Source: Baffinella frigidus
Taxonomy: Eukaryota; Cryptophyceae; Cryptomonadales; Baffinellaceae
Assembly (NCBI GenBank): GCA_026770585.1
Contig: MU646303.1
Span: forward strand, 1,875,903 to 1,896,601
Direction of reading: 5' to 3'
DNA length: 20,699 nucleotides
Shown here piece by piece: positions 9,109 through 17,765 of this stretch. The first letter of the stretch is position 1. The number at the start of each line of letters is the position of its first letter. The position numbers were made by a program, and so were the translations under genes. The notes beneath the pieces were generated by a model. That model ran no database searches and was not told the DNA's origin. It saw only the letters and a list, made by a program, of their open reading frames with translations.

Positions 9109-11271
9109 ATGGTGAACAAGAATAAGGCGCTCCACCCGACGGACCTGTACCGCAAGGAGCAGCGAAAGAAGGAGATCAAGAACAACAAGTCGAAGCGCAA
9201 CCAGGTGAACGTCCCCCTCCCAGCCCCGCAGCGGCACCCGCGACCCCTGGACCGGTCGCATTTCTGACTCGCGGCCGCCCTCCAGGTCAAGGAGATCGAA
9301 GAGATCAAGGCCAACCCGGAGCTGGCGCTCGACAAGATCAAGGAGACCGAGGAGCGGGAGCGTGCGCATGGTGCTGCTCCCCACTGCTCGCCGTGCATCC
9401 CCTTATTTTGACCATTTCTGTGGGTGGCCTCGTGGGGCGTCCGTTCTGATGGATTCCGTTGGTTGGGGGAGCAGGGCCGACAGAGCGGTCCGGGAAGCGC
9501 AAGGAGGAGCTGCAAGCGCTGTACAATGGATTGAAGAAGAAGCAGAAACGAGACAATGAGGAGAGTGAGAGGCAGGCGCGCATTGCTTCTGCGAAGCAGA
9601 AACAGGTGCCTCTTGTCTCCATCGGAGGGATAGGTTGGTGTCGCATTGTACCAATGCAGGGGAGGGGATCCGACACTCGTTCTCAACCACGAGGCACCGT
9701 CGAGTCCAGCAGCCTTCCTAGGCGTTCAAGCCGTTTCCCCGCGCTCACAGTGGTGGCATTTTTTTTCATCCTCATCGCCCTGAATTCGGCGTGGCTGACG
9801 AGCGCGGTTTGCTTGGAGCAGGAGGAGGCAAAGATGAGGGAGCAGGCAGCGAAGGAACTCGCAATGGTCCCCCCGCCGCCCCCCCCGCGCATGATGGGAA
9901 TGGTCCCGCCGCCGCCGCCGCCGCGTCCAGGCATGGCGGGGCTGCCTCCTGGCATGATCCCGCCGCCCCCGCCCCCGCGCCCACCCGGCATGATGGGCGG
10001 CATGCCTCCCGCCCCGCCCCCGCGCCCCGGCATGCCCCCGGGGCCGCCCGGCATGGTGACACCTGGGACGGGGCCTCCGGGGACGCATCCGACGGGCATG
10101 GGTGGTGCGGGTGGGCCGGCGGCCCCGGGGGGGGCGCCGCCAGGGGGGGCGCCTCCTGCGCAGGGAGGAGCACCCCCCCCGCCTCCCAAGCCTGCGGGGA
10201 TGGGGGGAGCGGTGGGAGGAGCGGCGGCCCCGCCGCCGCCGCCAAAGAAGGAGGAGAAGGAGGTGGTGCTGGCGCTCACGGGGTTTGGGGACTACGACAG
10301 CGACAGTGACGATTCGGTGCGCTCTCCTTGACCCCACAATAATGCAAATCCTCTCTAAGTGACATTCCCTTTTGGAGGCCTCGCTTAGTACTTTGAGGAT
10401 CTGAGGTAGGCCATCCATCTTTCACATCGGCGTGCTGCACAAGCGCGATGGGAAAGCAGCTGACGTGCTTGCCCTTGGCGGTGGGCGTGGGCAGGAGGAG
10501 GAGAGCGGGGGCGGGAGCAGCAGCGCCCCAGCGCCCCTCCCGCCCAAGGAGGCGGAGCTCAACGCGGCAGTGCTGACCATGGCGCCGGCTGCGATCCGCC
10601 GGAGGCAACCGGTCGTGCCAGGGCGGCGGCGGCCGGGGCAGGCCCCTGGAGCGCAGGGCGGGGTCGCGAAGCCGGTGGTTGCAAAGCCCAAGGCGCCGCC
10701 TGCTGCTGTGCCTGACAAGGTGCGTGCCGTTGCCTCCCCCCCTTACCTGTGGGGCTGGTGCGTGCCGGCGGAAGCCAGGCAAGGGCCGCGCGGCGTGGTG
10801 GCTGGTGGTGTGGAGTGGCGGGCCCCGGTCCTGCACGGTGCCGGCAGAATGCTGCGATGGTTTCGGCAGTAGGGTGCTGTTTTTTCGGTAGAAGGTTGAA
10901 AGGGTCCTGCCAGAAGGGTGGGAGTCTTCTCCTCTGCTCTCAGTCGTGGCAGAATCTTGCGAAGTTCTGGGTGGGTTTCAGGCTGCTAGATTCTCACGTC
11001 TCGTCCCGTCTCCCCTACTGGCGTACAGCGGTCGTGTTTGACAATTTATTATCCCTTCAGTGGCCATAGGGCCCAAATTGACCCCAAAGAGTTCCTAGGC
11101 AGGTCCTAGGGCCCTACTGTAGGGCGTATGAGGCTACTGGCCACTTAAAGGATACCTCGCTTTCCCCCCCAGGTGGCGGAGACGGCGCTGGACGACTTCC
11201 TGGGCGAGCTTGACGACATGGGCGCCTTCGAGGAGGGTGATGATGACGCCGATGACGACGACGACCTCTAG
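9109..11271 (+). CDS. WBP11: WBP11-like splicing factor, 6 exons
   Basis: Exons 9109-9204, 9286-9361, 9475-9605, 9822-10316, 10495-10719 and 11173-11271 give about 373 codons in one open frame ending in TAG. The N-terminus (HPTDLYRKEQRKKEIKNNK) matches the NPTD..RKE.RK.E.K.NK signature of the Wbp11 N-terminal domain, and is closest to plant versions. Exons 2-3 are a charged helix (about residues 33-101). Exon 4 carries runs of PPPPPPR and GMP repeats (about 117-245), the WW-domain/PQBP1-binding type of region, followed by an acidic DYDSDSDDS stretch. Exon 5 has MAPAAIRRRQPV, like the PTALRVRRE segment of WBP11. The last exon ends in LDDFLGELDDMGAF and an Asp-rich tail, like the family's C-terminal helix. 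The known role is in pre-mRNA splicing in the nucleus. The exon 5 start is uncertain: the AG at 10494 or the one at 10443 both keep frame. Introns lack heptamers. Confidence 0.8.
9606..9821 (+). other. WBP11 intron 3: 216 nt, in frame and stop-free
   Basis: GT-AG intron with CAG|GTGCCT donor and GAGCAG acceptor. Its length is a multiple of three and the WBP11 frame runs through it without a stop, so retention would insert 72 residues, including a hydrophobic stretch. It is called an intron because the insert breaks the charged helix and codon bias drops; transcript data could show otherwise. Confidence 0.55.
11051..11153. mobile_element. Small inverted-repeat element (MITE-like, family B) in WBP11 intron 5
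   Basis: 103 bp with 16-bp terminal inverted repeats matching at 14 positions (ATCCCTTCAGTGGCCA against ATCCTTTAAGTGGCCA). The interior contains CCTAGG twice and the palindrome CCCTACTGTAGGG. No coding capacity. A related terminus is present at 11830. Confidence 0.45.
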
Positions 11272-11590
11272 ACTCATCTCGACCGATCTAGACCGATCTA
11301 GAACGATGTAGGTATGGTGTTTCGGGTTCGAGTGCCGCTCCTGCTCCGCCTGCGCCTGTCGGAGGCTGCGGGGTTCAGAGTGTAGGGTGTAGTGCGTAGT
11401 GTGAAGGGATTAGAGCGCCTAGCTACCACTCCGCTCGCTGCGCCCCCACCTGAGGCTCGCAGGCCTTGAATGTTCCCGCGGGCTTTGCAGCGCCGCATAA
11501 GTAGATGTGCCCTGGCCGCGTAGGGGCATGGCAGCTGCCTGTGAGTGGTCTGCGGTTCGACGGTAAGTGGCACATTTAGGTGCCCCGTTT

Positions 11591-11624
11591 CGGAGAATTC
11601 CTGGGTGTTGCCGGGAATTCTCCG
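11591..11624. repeat. Perfect 11-bp inverted repeat (hairpin)
   Basis: Arms CGGAGAATTCC (11591-11601) and GGAATTCTCCG (11614-11624), 12-nt loop. It lies about 320 bp after the WBP11 stop. Function unknown. Confidence 0.6.
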
Positions 11625-11829
11625 CTCAGTGTTGCGCACCAGGGCTCCCAGGCAGAGGACGAAACACAAAGCGTGCGTGGCTGGAGCGAAAGTGAATCTC
11701 GAATAGCGGTTGGAGCAAGCGTTTGAAGTCACTGGTGTCTGTGGTGTGTGCATGTAGCCCCAAGGAGGAGTAGTCGGGGTGCTCGAGCCCATCGAGAAAG
11801 AAAAGAATCATCACGAACCCCTCGGACTC

Positions 11830-11886
11830 TATCCCCCTAAGTGGCCAGCGGCTGCGGGTCTCAAAGACCCGCTTGCTTTAGAGGAT
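11830..11886. mobile_element. Compact foldback element related to family B
   Basis: The left end TATCCCCCTAAGTGGCCA resembles the family-B terminus. The right end reads TTTAGAGGATA, and an inner 8-bp hairpin GCGGGTCT/AGACCCGC sits around a 3-nt loop (about 11853-11871). It may be an internally deleted copy. Confidence 0.35.
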
Positions 11887-12099
11887 AAACTCCGATGCTT
11901 AACCGCCCTTGTCGCGAGCATTCAATTGATTTAAGTGCTTGGGGAAGAGGAAGGCACCATAAGGCAACAACGTGCAAAGTTTGACTGCGATCCGAGTCCG
12001 AAAGGTTCGTCTGAACATGCCAGAACCCTTTGGAAAGTGTTACGATCTCCGTGGGGACCCCGATCTTTGTCACCAAGTGAACGGACTCGTCTTGAGCTA

Positions 12100-12214
12100 C
12101 AGGGGTGCCTCGCTCATCAGAAACAGCAACCCCCTAGGACCCTATCGTATGACCATGCCGGGGGTCCTATGGTGGTCCTGGGGGCGGCGCTTTCTTATGA
12201 GCGAGGTACCCCTG
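12100..12214. mobile_element. MITE-like element, family A, copy 1
   Basis: 115 bp with 24-bp terminal inverted repeats identical at 22 positions; the left end begins CAGGGGTGCCTCGCTCAT. The interior has CCCCTAGGACC and GGTCCTATGGTGGTCCTGG. No transposase ORF, so a non-autonomous element. The flanks are TA on the left and CA on the right, so a target duplication is not certain here. Confidence 0.65.
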
Positions 12215-12277
12215 CAAGGCGAGGTCCGGGTTCAGGCTCCTGGCTGCTGGTTCAGGTCTTTTGCAGCCAGCATTTGC

Positions 12278-12310
12278 AAGGACCTAAAGGACCTAAAAAG
12301 GACCTAAAGG
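12278..12310. repeat. Short AAGGACCTAA tandem repeat
   Basis: Three imperfect copies of a decamer AAGGACCTAA in tandem. Low-complexity sequence with no other signal. Confidence 0.5.
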
Positions 12311-12782
12311 TTGTCGAATGTGGGATGGCGCTGGCAAGGTCTCGTTAACGTGGAATGAGCCACGCCCCAGACGTGAGCTAAGCCGAAGAAGGGCGACCAT
12401 CGCCGGAAATATCGGAGAGAAAAGGGATCAAAGGGAGTCACGTTACTCCAACATTTCTGAGGGTTTGCCAAGCACCAAGAACATCGGCTGGCCATTCCCG
12501 GATTTTTCAGAGTTTGGTGACTCCTGCTCACTCCTCCCGAATGAAACGCACCGCGCGCTCGCGCTCGACTGGACTCCCCGCTGCAATACCCAGGAATTTG
12601 TCGGTTCATGGGCATCTCAATACATTTCATCGCTGGTCAATAAGCTGGGAGCAAAGCTTTTGATTTGGTAAGAAACGCAGGGGACTGATCCGGAGGTGAG
12701 CGGCCTAAGAATAGCCCTCGTGCACGAGTCTTCTGTTCTCCAGTGCAAGCCTCTTTAAGTGTCCTCGACACGCCCTGCTTCT

Positions 12783-12859
12783 GGAGCTACGCCGTTTTTG
12801 AAACCGGAGCTACGCCGTTTATGAAATGCCCTGCGTCTGGAGCTACGCCGTTTTTGAAA
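12783..12859. repeat. Three copies of a GGAGCTACGCCGTTT unit
   Basis: 21-nt cores at 12783-12803, 12806-12826 and 12839-12859, nearly identical; the first and third share longer flanks (CCCTGC.TCTGGAG). The surrounding plus-strand ORF 12743-12994 reads through them, but I see no independent support for coding. Confidence 0.6.
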
Positions 12860-12962
12860 CCTGAGATTCCCACGGACGCCGCTGGCACGCACCACGCCTG
12901 GTTTGAATGCTACAACTCGTCTGAACTCGCACTCTTGAGAGCCATGTCAAAACTGGGAGCCG

Positions 12963-13068
12963 TGCGACCATTTACACTCAACCCTGAACGCTAAACCCAG
13001 AACCCTAAACCCTGAGCCATAAACCCTCCACCCTCCACCCTCCACACTAAACCCTATACCCTGAACCT

Positions 13069-13104
<36 letters not shown>

Positions 13105-13215
13105 AAACCCTGGACCCTCAACCCTGGACCCTGAACCCTAAACCCTAAACCCTAAACCCTAAATCTTGAACCCTAAACCCTGAACCCTAAAACCTAAAAC
13201 CTAAACCCCAAACCT
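12963..13215 (+). repeat. C-rich (+) telomere-like heptamer block, unassigned
   Basis: Runs of CCCTCAA (about 13074-13103) and CCCTAAA (about 13135-13165) with diverged units. By the strand rule seen in the resolved introns this would lie in a plus-strand transcript. It ends at a short unique segment followed by CAG|GTGATG near 13234. Confidence 0.7.
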
Positions 13216-13381
13216 GTGAGCCTCGGTCGGACAGGTGATGAGCCTCGATGGTTGACTAATGAAGGTAAGTTATCTCTCGCTTGTGGTTGGGCCTTGGCCG
13301 CGCGGCCTCGCCCCTCCTAAGCGGGGTCTCATCTGGTAGCGAAGGTCGTTTCGGGGCTCTATTCCCCGGAACGATCAACGG

Positions 13382-13645
13382 ATGGCCAAAAAAACGGCGG
13401 GCGGAGCGCTCGCGAAGCGGCACACTGGGGCTGAGGAGGAAAACGAGTCCGGAGTGCCTTTTGGCGATGGGGAGATCAGCGGGGACGGTGGCGACCAAGC
13501 GCACCGTGCGGCTCAGCCCGGCAAAGCCAAACACCGGCGCCGCCGGCCCGCCGACCTTCTTGGCAGCACGTTCCCTGCCGAACCTGCCCGGGAGTGGTGC
13601 TGCATCGAGGGCCCCGGCCCCATCTGGTACCTGCCTGTCGACTGA
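13382..13645 (+). CDS. Possible small protein of 87 residues, unrecognised
   Basis: ATG at 13382, TGA at 13643-13645. The product starts MAKKTAGGALAKRH, is rich in Arg, Gly, Ala and charged residues, and ends REWCCIEGPGPIWYLPVD. The C-terminal third has G/C-ending codons like the certain genes, which is the main support. It lies in a 470-bp island between two C-rich heptamer blocks, as exons do elsewhere in the window. Competing frames on both strands are also open (plus 13281-13685, minus 13256-13534), so frame and exon limits are uncertain. No domain recognised. Confidence 0.25.
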   Translation: MAKKTAGGALAKRHTGAEEENESGVPFGDGEISGDGGDQAHRAAQPGKAKHRRRRPADLLGSTFPAEPAREWCCIEGPGPIWYLPVD

Positions 13646-13682
13646 GGCGGAAGGGGCATCCCGATGGGCGGCGTGGCGCGGC

Positions 13683-14600
13683 TAAACCCTAAACCCTAAA
13701 ACCTGAAACCTGAAACCTAAACCATGAACAATAAACCCCAAACCCTGAACCATAGACCTCAACCCAAACCCTAAACCATAAATCCTCAACCGTAAACATT
13801 CAACCATAAACCCTCAACCCTCAACATGCAGAAACCCTGAACCATAAATCCTAAACCTTCACCTTTGAACACCGAAACTTAAGCCCTGAACCCTGAACCC
13901 TAAATTCTAGAACCCAAACCCTAAACCCTGAACCCTCAACACTGCACTCGAAATCCTGAACGCTAAACCATAAACTGTAAACTGAAAACCCTGAACCTGA
14001 ATCCCTAATCCCTGAATCCTAAAACCTGAACGTTTTAAAAAACCCTGAATTATAAACACAACAACCTGTACCCAAACCCCTGAGGCCTGAACCCTAAACC
14101 CTAAATTCTAAAACCCTGAACAAAATAACCTGAAGCCTCAAATCTGCAACCTTTGTAAACCCAAAACCTAAAACCACAAACACAAGACCCTAAACCCTAC
14201 GCCCTGAACCCCAAACAGAAAACCCTGAACCTTTGATCCTCAACCTCAAACCCTAAACTCAAACCTTAAACCCTAGACCCAAAATCTCCAAACATAAAAC
14301 CCTCAACAGAAAACCCTGATCTTTTGATCCTGAAACCTAAACCCCAAACTTTGATCCTGAAACCTAAACCCCAGACCATAAATTCTAATCCCCGCACCTA
14401 AACTCCAAACCTTGAACCCAAAACTGAAAACCCTAAACGCTCAACAATAAACCCTGAACCTCAAACCCTGAACCTTAAACTCCAAAAGCATGAACCTCAA
14501 AGGGTTTAGGGTTTGAGGTTCTTGACCCTCAATCCTAAAACCTAAAACCCCCAAAACCCAAGCCCATCATTTCAAACTCCAAACCCCGAAACCAAATCCT
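13683..14600 (+). repeat. Long block of strongly degenerate C-rich heptamers
   Basis: About 0.9 kb of CCCTAAA/CCCTGAA/CCTGAAC-like units with many indels and A-rich decay, by far the most eroded array in the window. Orientation is C-rich on + except for a flipped patch at 14502-14511. No gene seen in it. Confidence 0.75.
14492..14521. repeat. Inverted repeat around a flipped heptamer patch
   Basis: Arms GAACCTCAAA (14492-14501) and TTTGAGGTTC (14512-14521) enclose GGGTTTAGGG, which is opposite in orientation to the surrounding array. Confidence 0.6.
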
Positions 14601-14657
14601 GAGATTCTAGGGCCCAGGATTTATTATTCAGGGCCCAGGGTTTTACATTCTTGTTTT

Positions 14658-14684
14658 AACATTCTTGTTTTACACAAGAATGTT
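14658..14684. repeat. Perfect 11-bp hairpin with 5-nt loop
   Basis: Arms AACATTCTTGT (14658-14668) and ACAAGAATGTT (14674-14684). The left arm's ACATTCTTGTTTTA is also directly repeated at about 14645-14657. Function unknown. Confidence 0.6.
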
Positions 14685-14742
14685 CCAAACAATATTCAAG
14701 CACGTCCCGCTTAATATCCAAGCTCCTTTCTTATCAGAAGCG

Positions 14743-14766
14743 TTTCTTCTGGACGAGGCACCCCTG
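14743..14766. mobile_element. Solitary terminus of a family-A element
   Basis: 24 nt ending GAGGCACCCCTG match the right terminus of the family-A copies at about 20 positions. No matching left end was found upstream, so this is a truncated copy. Confidence 0.5.
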
Positions 14767-14819
14767 CACAGAGACCGGCGACTTGAGGCCAAACGCCTCC
14801 TGGAGCATCTACTTGTGTA

Positions 14820-14938
14820 GAGGGGTACCTCGCTCAGAAGAAAGTGACACCCCCTAGGACCATACAGTAGTCCTATGCCTAGGGCCCTATGGTGGTCCTG
14901 GGGGGGGGGGGCGGTTTCTTATGAGCGAGGTACCCCTG
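14820..14938. mobile_element. MITE-like element, family A, copy 2
   Basis: 119 bp; 24-bp terminal inverted repeats identical at 22 positions, same interior landmarks as copy 1 (CCCCTAGGACC, CCTATGGTGGTCCTGG) and a run of 12 G. It is flanked by TA on both sides, which fits a TA target-site duplication as in Tc1/mariner-type or Stowaway-like MITEs. No coding capacity. Confidence 0.65.
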
Positions 14939-15509
14939 TACTGCTGCCCTCCACGGTGCTGTTCAGCAATAAAAAAAACACGTGTAGCTCCCCCAATCTC
15001 ACGCCAACGAGGTTGCACACCATTTTGAACTGGCGCGGCGCCATACGGGCATGAGCTTGGGGTCCCTGCGGGATCCACCCCCTCAGCCCGCGCTCGCCGT
15101 CACGGCGTGGGATGCAGGGTTGAGGGTTGCGGGATCAGGCGTGTTCGATCTGACTCGAAAGGAACGGTTGAAGGTTGATAGGCGTGGTCGACCTAAGGCC
15201 ACGCGAGCGTTGAAAAGGATCGACGAGGCCCAGGGCATGCGCTCGGGAGAAAGCGAGGACAGTTCCAGAAACTTATCCAGGGACAACACTACGAAGAGGG
15301 AAAATACATCGCAGCATTGCCAGTGCACGTGCAGCGTTTTGGGAAATAGACAGCAGGTTGCAGAACAGAGGGGACGCGCCCGAGTTTGACAAACAGCTTC
15401 ATTTCAAGCGAAGCCACCTCGCCTCGGGAACTCGGCCATGTGGGTCCGCGTCATCAACTCTGCTGCCGGGCGCCGTGCCAGCTGGCGCGCTGTGGGTCTC
15501 ATTCCGCGA
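14939..15509. other. Unique region 3' of the small minus-strand gene, no gene recognised
   Basis: It contains a short G-rich (+) heptamer patch at 15115-15130, the orientation expected for a minus-strand transcript. Both strands carry ORFs of 80-110 codons, but none has a recognisable family or splice context. It could be 3' UTR of the 53-codon gene. Confidence 0.35.
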
Positions 15510-15888
15510 TTACGAAATGGGCGCCTTGGCCTCCGTGTGGATGCACACGACGTCGGTGCCGAGCTCGCCGTTGCCAGCCGAGGTGGAGTTGGCCTGCGCA
15601 GGGCATCAATATTCGATCAGCCTAATTTGTGGGCGGCCCACAGTCCGGCCCTATGCAAAAACGACAGCACCAGTGCCAGGCGCCAAGAGGACGGGAGAGC
15701 GCACCTTCTCGGCGAGCTGGAGGGTGCTCAGCTTCTTGTGGAGGTTCTGGAACTGCATAGATAAAGGGACGTGTCAGCAACAGAAGCTGTGGAAGGCGGT
15801 GGCACCCGCCAGAAACCACTTGAGTCACTAAAAAACTGCTGCAGCTCAAGCCTCACACGTTCCCCAGAGACCTGTCAAACAGTGCCAT
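15510..15888 (-). CDS. Small three-exon gene, 53 residues, unrecognised
   Basis: Exons in transcript order are 15888-15859, 15752-15705 and 15593-15510 (10, 16 and 27 codons plus TAA). All three junctions are phase 0 with GTGTGA and GTGCGC donors and ATGCAG and GCGCAG acceptors. The start sits in a textbook context, CACCATGGC. Exon 2 reads FQNLHKKLSTLQLAEK, a basic amphipathic helix, and exon 3 reads NSTSAGNGELGTDVVCIHTE before the C-terminus. Nearly all codons of exons 2 and 3 end in G or C, as in the certain genes; that bias with the matching phases is the evidence. Exon 1 is the weakest part and other upstream exons are possible. No signal peptide or membrane segment. It is divergent to the SWEET gene, start codons about 385 bp apart. 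I do not recognise the family. Confidence 0.5.
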
Positions 15889-16272
15889 GGTGCCATGACA
15901 CCTCACACCTGCGCCCTGAGCCGAGGAAACGGGATTCTGAACCATGATTCGAGAATGAAGGGGTTTTACCCCCGGTTCAGATGACAAACCAGCAAACGGC
16001 TCCCAAAGTTGCTGAATTCTGGGAGGAATTGACTTTACGTGGCGGGTCACAAGGGGGTGACAAGGCGATCGGCGCGGCTCTTCACCACTGCGCGCGGAGT
16101 CGCTGCACACACTCATTTGGACGGGCCCAGCGCGGGCCCGTCGAGGATGCTCCCTGTAAACGCGGTGGCCTAAAAGCAGCGAAACTCTCCTCCGGGAGGC
16201 CGTTGGAGACGTGCTGGAGAAAAAGGCAGTTGCAGGGAGATTCTGGTGAGCGCTGCGCTCGCTGGCGAGGAG
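15889..16272. promoter_or_regulatory. Divergent promoter region between the small gene and SWEET
   Basis: 384 bp between the two proposed start codons. A near-palindromic GGGCCCAGCGCGGGCCCG lies at about 16122-16140. No clear TATA box. A minus-strand ORF crosses the region and overlaps SWEET exon 1, but it looks like a shadow. Confidence 0.4.
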
Positions 16273-17724
16273 ATGGCGCCGCTCATGTACGAGGGCGCAT
16301 TTCCCGCGGAGGAGGCGAGCCTTGCAGTGACTGCCGCCGAGCTGACCGAGTTGGGAGAGTTCCTTCTCTTCCCGATTCAGCTGGTGCGCGTCCGTCCAAA
16401 GAAGCGCTGCGCCCACTGTTCTCGTTTCGCAGAATGGGGGTTGATGGAGACGCGATGCGGCAGTTTCCACTGACACCCGCAACCCTCAACCCTCAATCCT
16501 CAACCCCCAAATCCTCAACCCTCAATTATGAACCTCTCAACCCTCAACCCTCAACCCGCTCGCCGCTGCGACCGCAGTTGGCGTTCGTCTCATCGGTCGG
16601 ACTCTACCTCTCCCCGTATCCGATCATCAAGCGCATCGTTCGTCAGAACACGACCGGTGCGCGCGCGGTCCTCCCTGCTCTCTGCGAGTGTCAATCCACC
16701 CCCTGCGCTGACTCTGTACGCGCGTCCACGCCTCTGCGAGTGTGTATACACACCCTGCGCTGACTTTGTTCGCGCGTGGACGCCTCTGTGAGTGTTCATT
16801 CTCGCGTTGCGCTGGCTTTGTGCCCACATGGGCGCTCCGCACCTTCTCTTCCTGGGCACCGTGCATTCTCACATTGCGACCCTCGGCAGGCAACTTTTCG
16901 CATTTGCCCTACTTGGCAAATTTCGTCAACGCTGGGCTCGCTACCTTCTACGGTGAAACCACGCACCCGTGCCCTGAGATCTACTCACACAAAATCTGTA
17001 TCCGGACCACGCGCACTTCTCCCAAACTGCTTTTCGTATTCAGCGAGGCTCCTGAATCAGATATGTGGCTGTCGTCCACCTGACAGAGAGGGTGTGGGTT
17101 GGCAGGGTTCCACGTGCGCAACACGTTCCTCATGATGCTTAACTCCTTCGGGATCACCGTCTCTGCGGGCTTCCTCTTCACGTGCGCACCCCTAAATCCT
17201 AAACCCTGAACCCCAAACTCTAAGCCGTGAACCCTAAACCCTAAACACCGTTTCCGGGAACTTTCTCTGCACGTGCGAACCCCTGAACCTTTAGACCTTC
17301 AACCCTGAATCCTCAACCCTCAACCCTCATCCTAAAACCTAAATTATTAACCCTGAACCCAAACCCTGAACCATAAACCCTAAACCCTCCCTCAACTCCG
17401 TCTTGGCGGGCTTCCTTTTCACGTCCGCATCTAACCCTAAATTCGCATCCTAAACCCTAAACCCTAAACCCTATACCCTCAACCCTAAACCCTAAACTCT
17501 TAACCTTAAACCCCAAACCCTAAGCACCTTCTCCGTGGGCTTCCTCTTCACGTGCGCTCCCAACCCTAAACCCTCACCCCAAACTCTAAACCGTAAACCC
17601 AAAACCCTAGACCCTAAACTCTAAACACCGAACCCTGAACTCTAAAGACCAAACCCTAATCCTCAACACCTAGACCCTTAACCTAGACCCTACACCTTAA
17701 CCCCTAGACTCTAATCCCTAAACC

Positions 17725-17765
<41 letters not shown>

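Larger units (their letters stand above)
11272..12099. other. Downstream of WBP11: no gene recognised
   Basis: It begins with a short GACCGATCTA tandem (11280-11302), probably 3' UTR. A patch of G-rich (+) heptamer-like sequence lies at about 11369-11392. The region then holds a hairpin (11591-11624) and a family-B foldback (11830-11886). The minus-strand ORF over 11298-11792 has no family resemblance or third-position bias. Confidence 0.4.

Noticed and set aside
9683-10418. Minus-strand Gly/Pro-rich ORFs opposite WBP11 exon 4
   Set aside because: Mirror image of the PPPPPPR/GMP repeats on the plus strand; no independent evidence.
11298-11792. 164-codon minus-strand ORF downstream of WBP11
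   Set aside because: No domain, no third-position G/C bias, crosses a hairpin and a heptamer-like patch.
15853-16482. 209-codon minus-strand ORF overlapping SWEET exon 1
   Set aside because: Overlaps a confident SWEET exon in antisense, has no family resemblance and mixed codon use. Only its last 10 codons, which I use as exon 1 of the small gene, have splice support.
16680-16888. CRISPR-like array
   Set aside because: The 52-bp units are contiguous with no unique spacers and lie in an intron of a eukaryotic gene.
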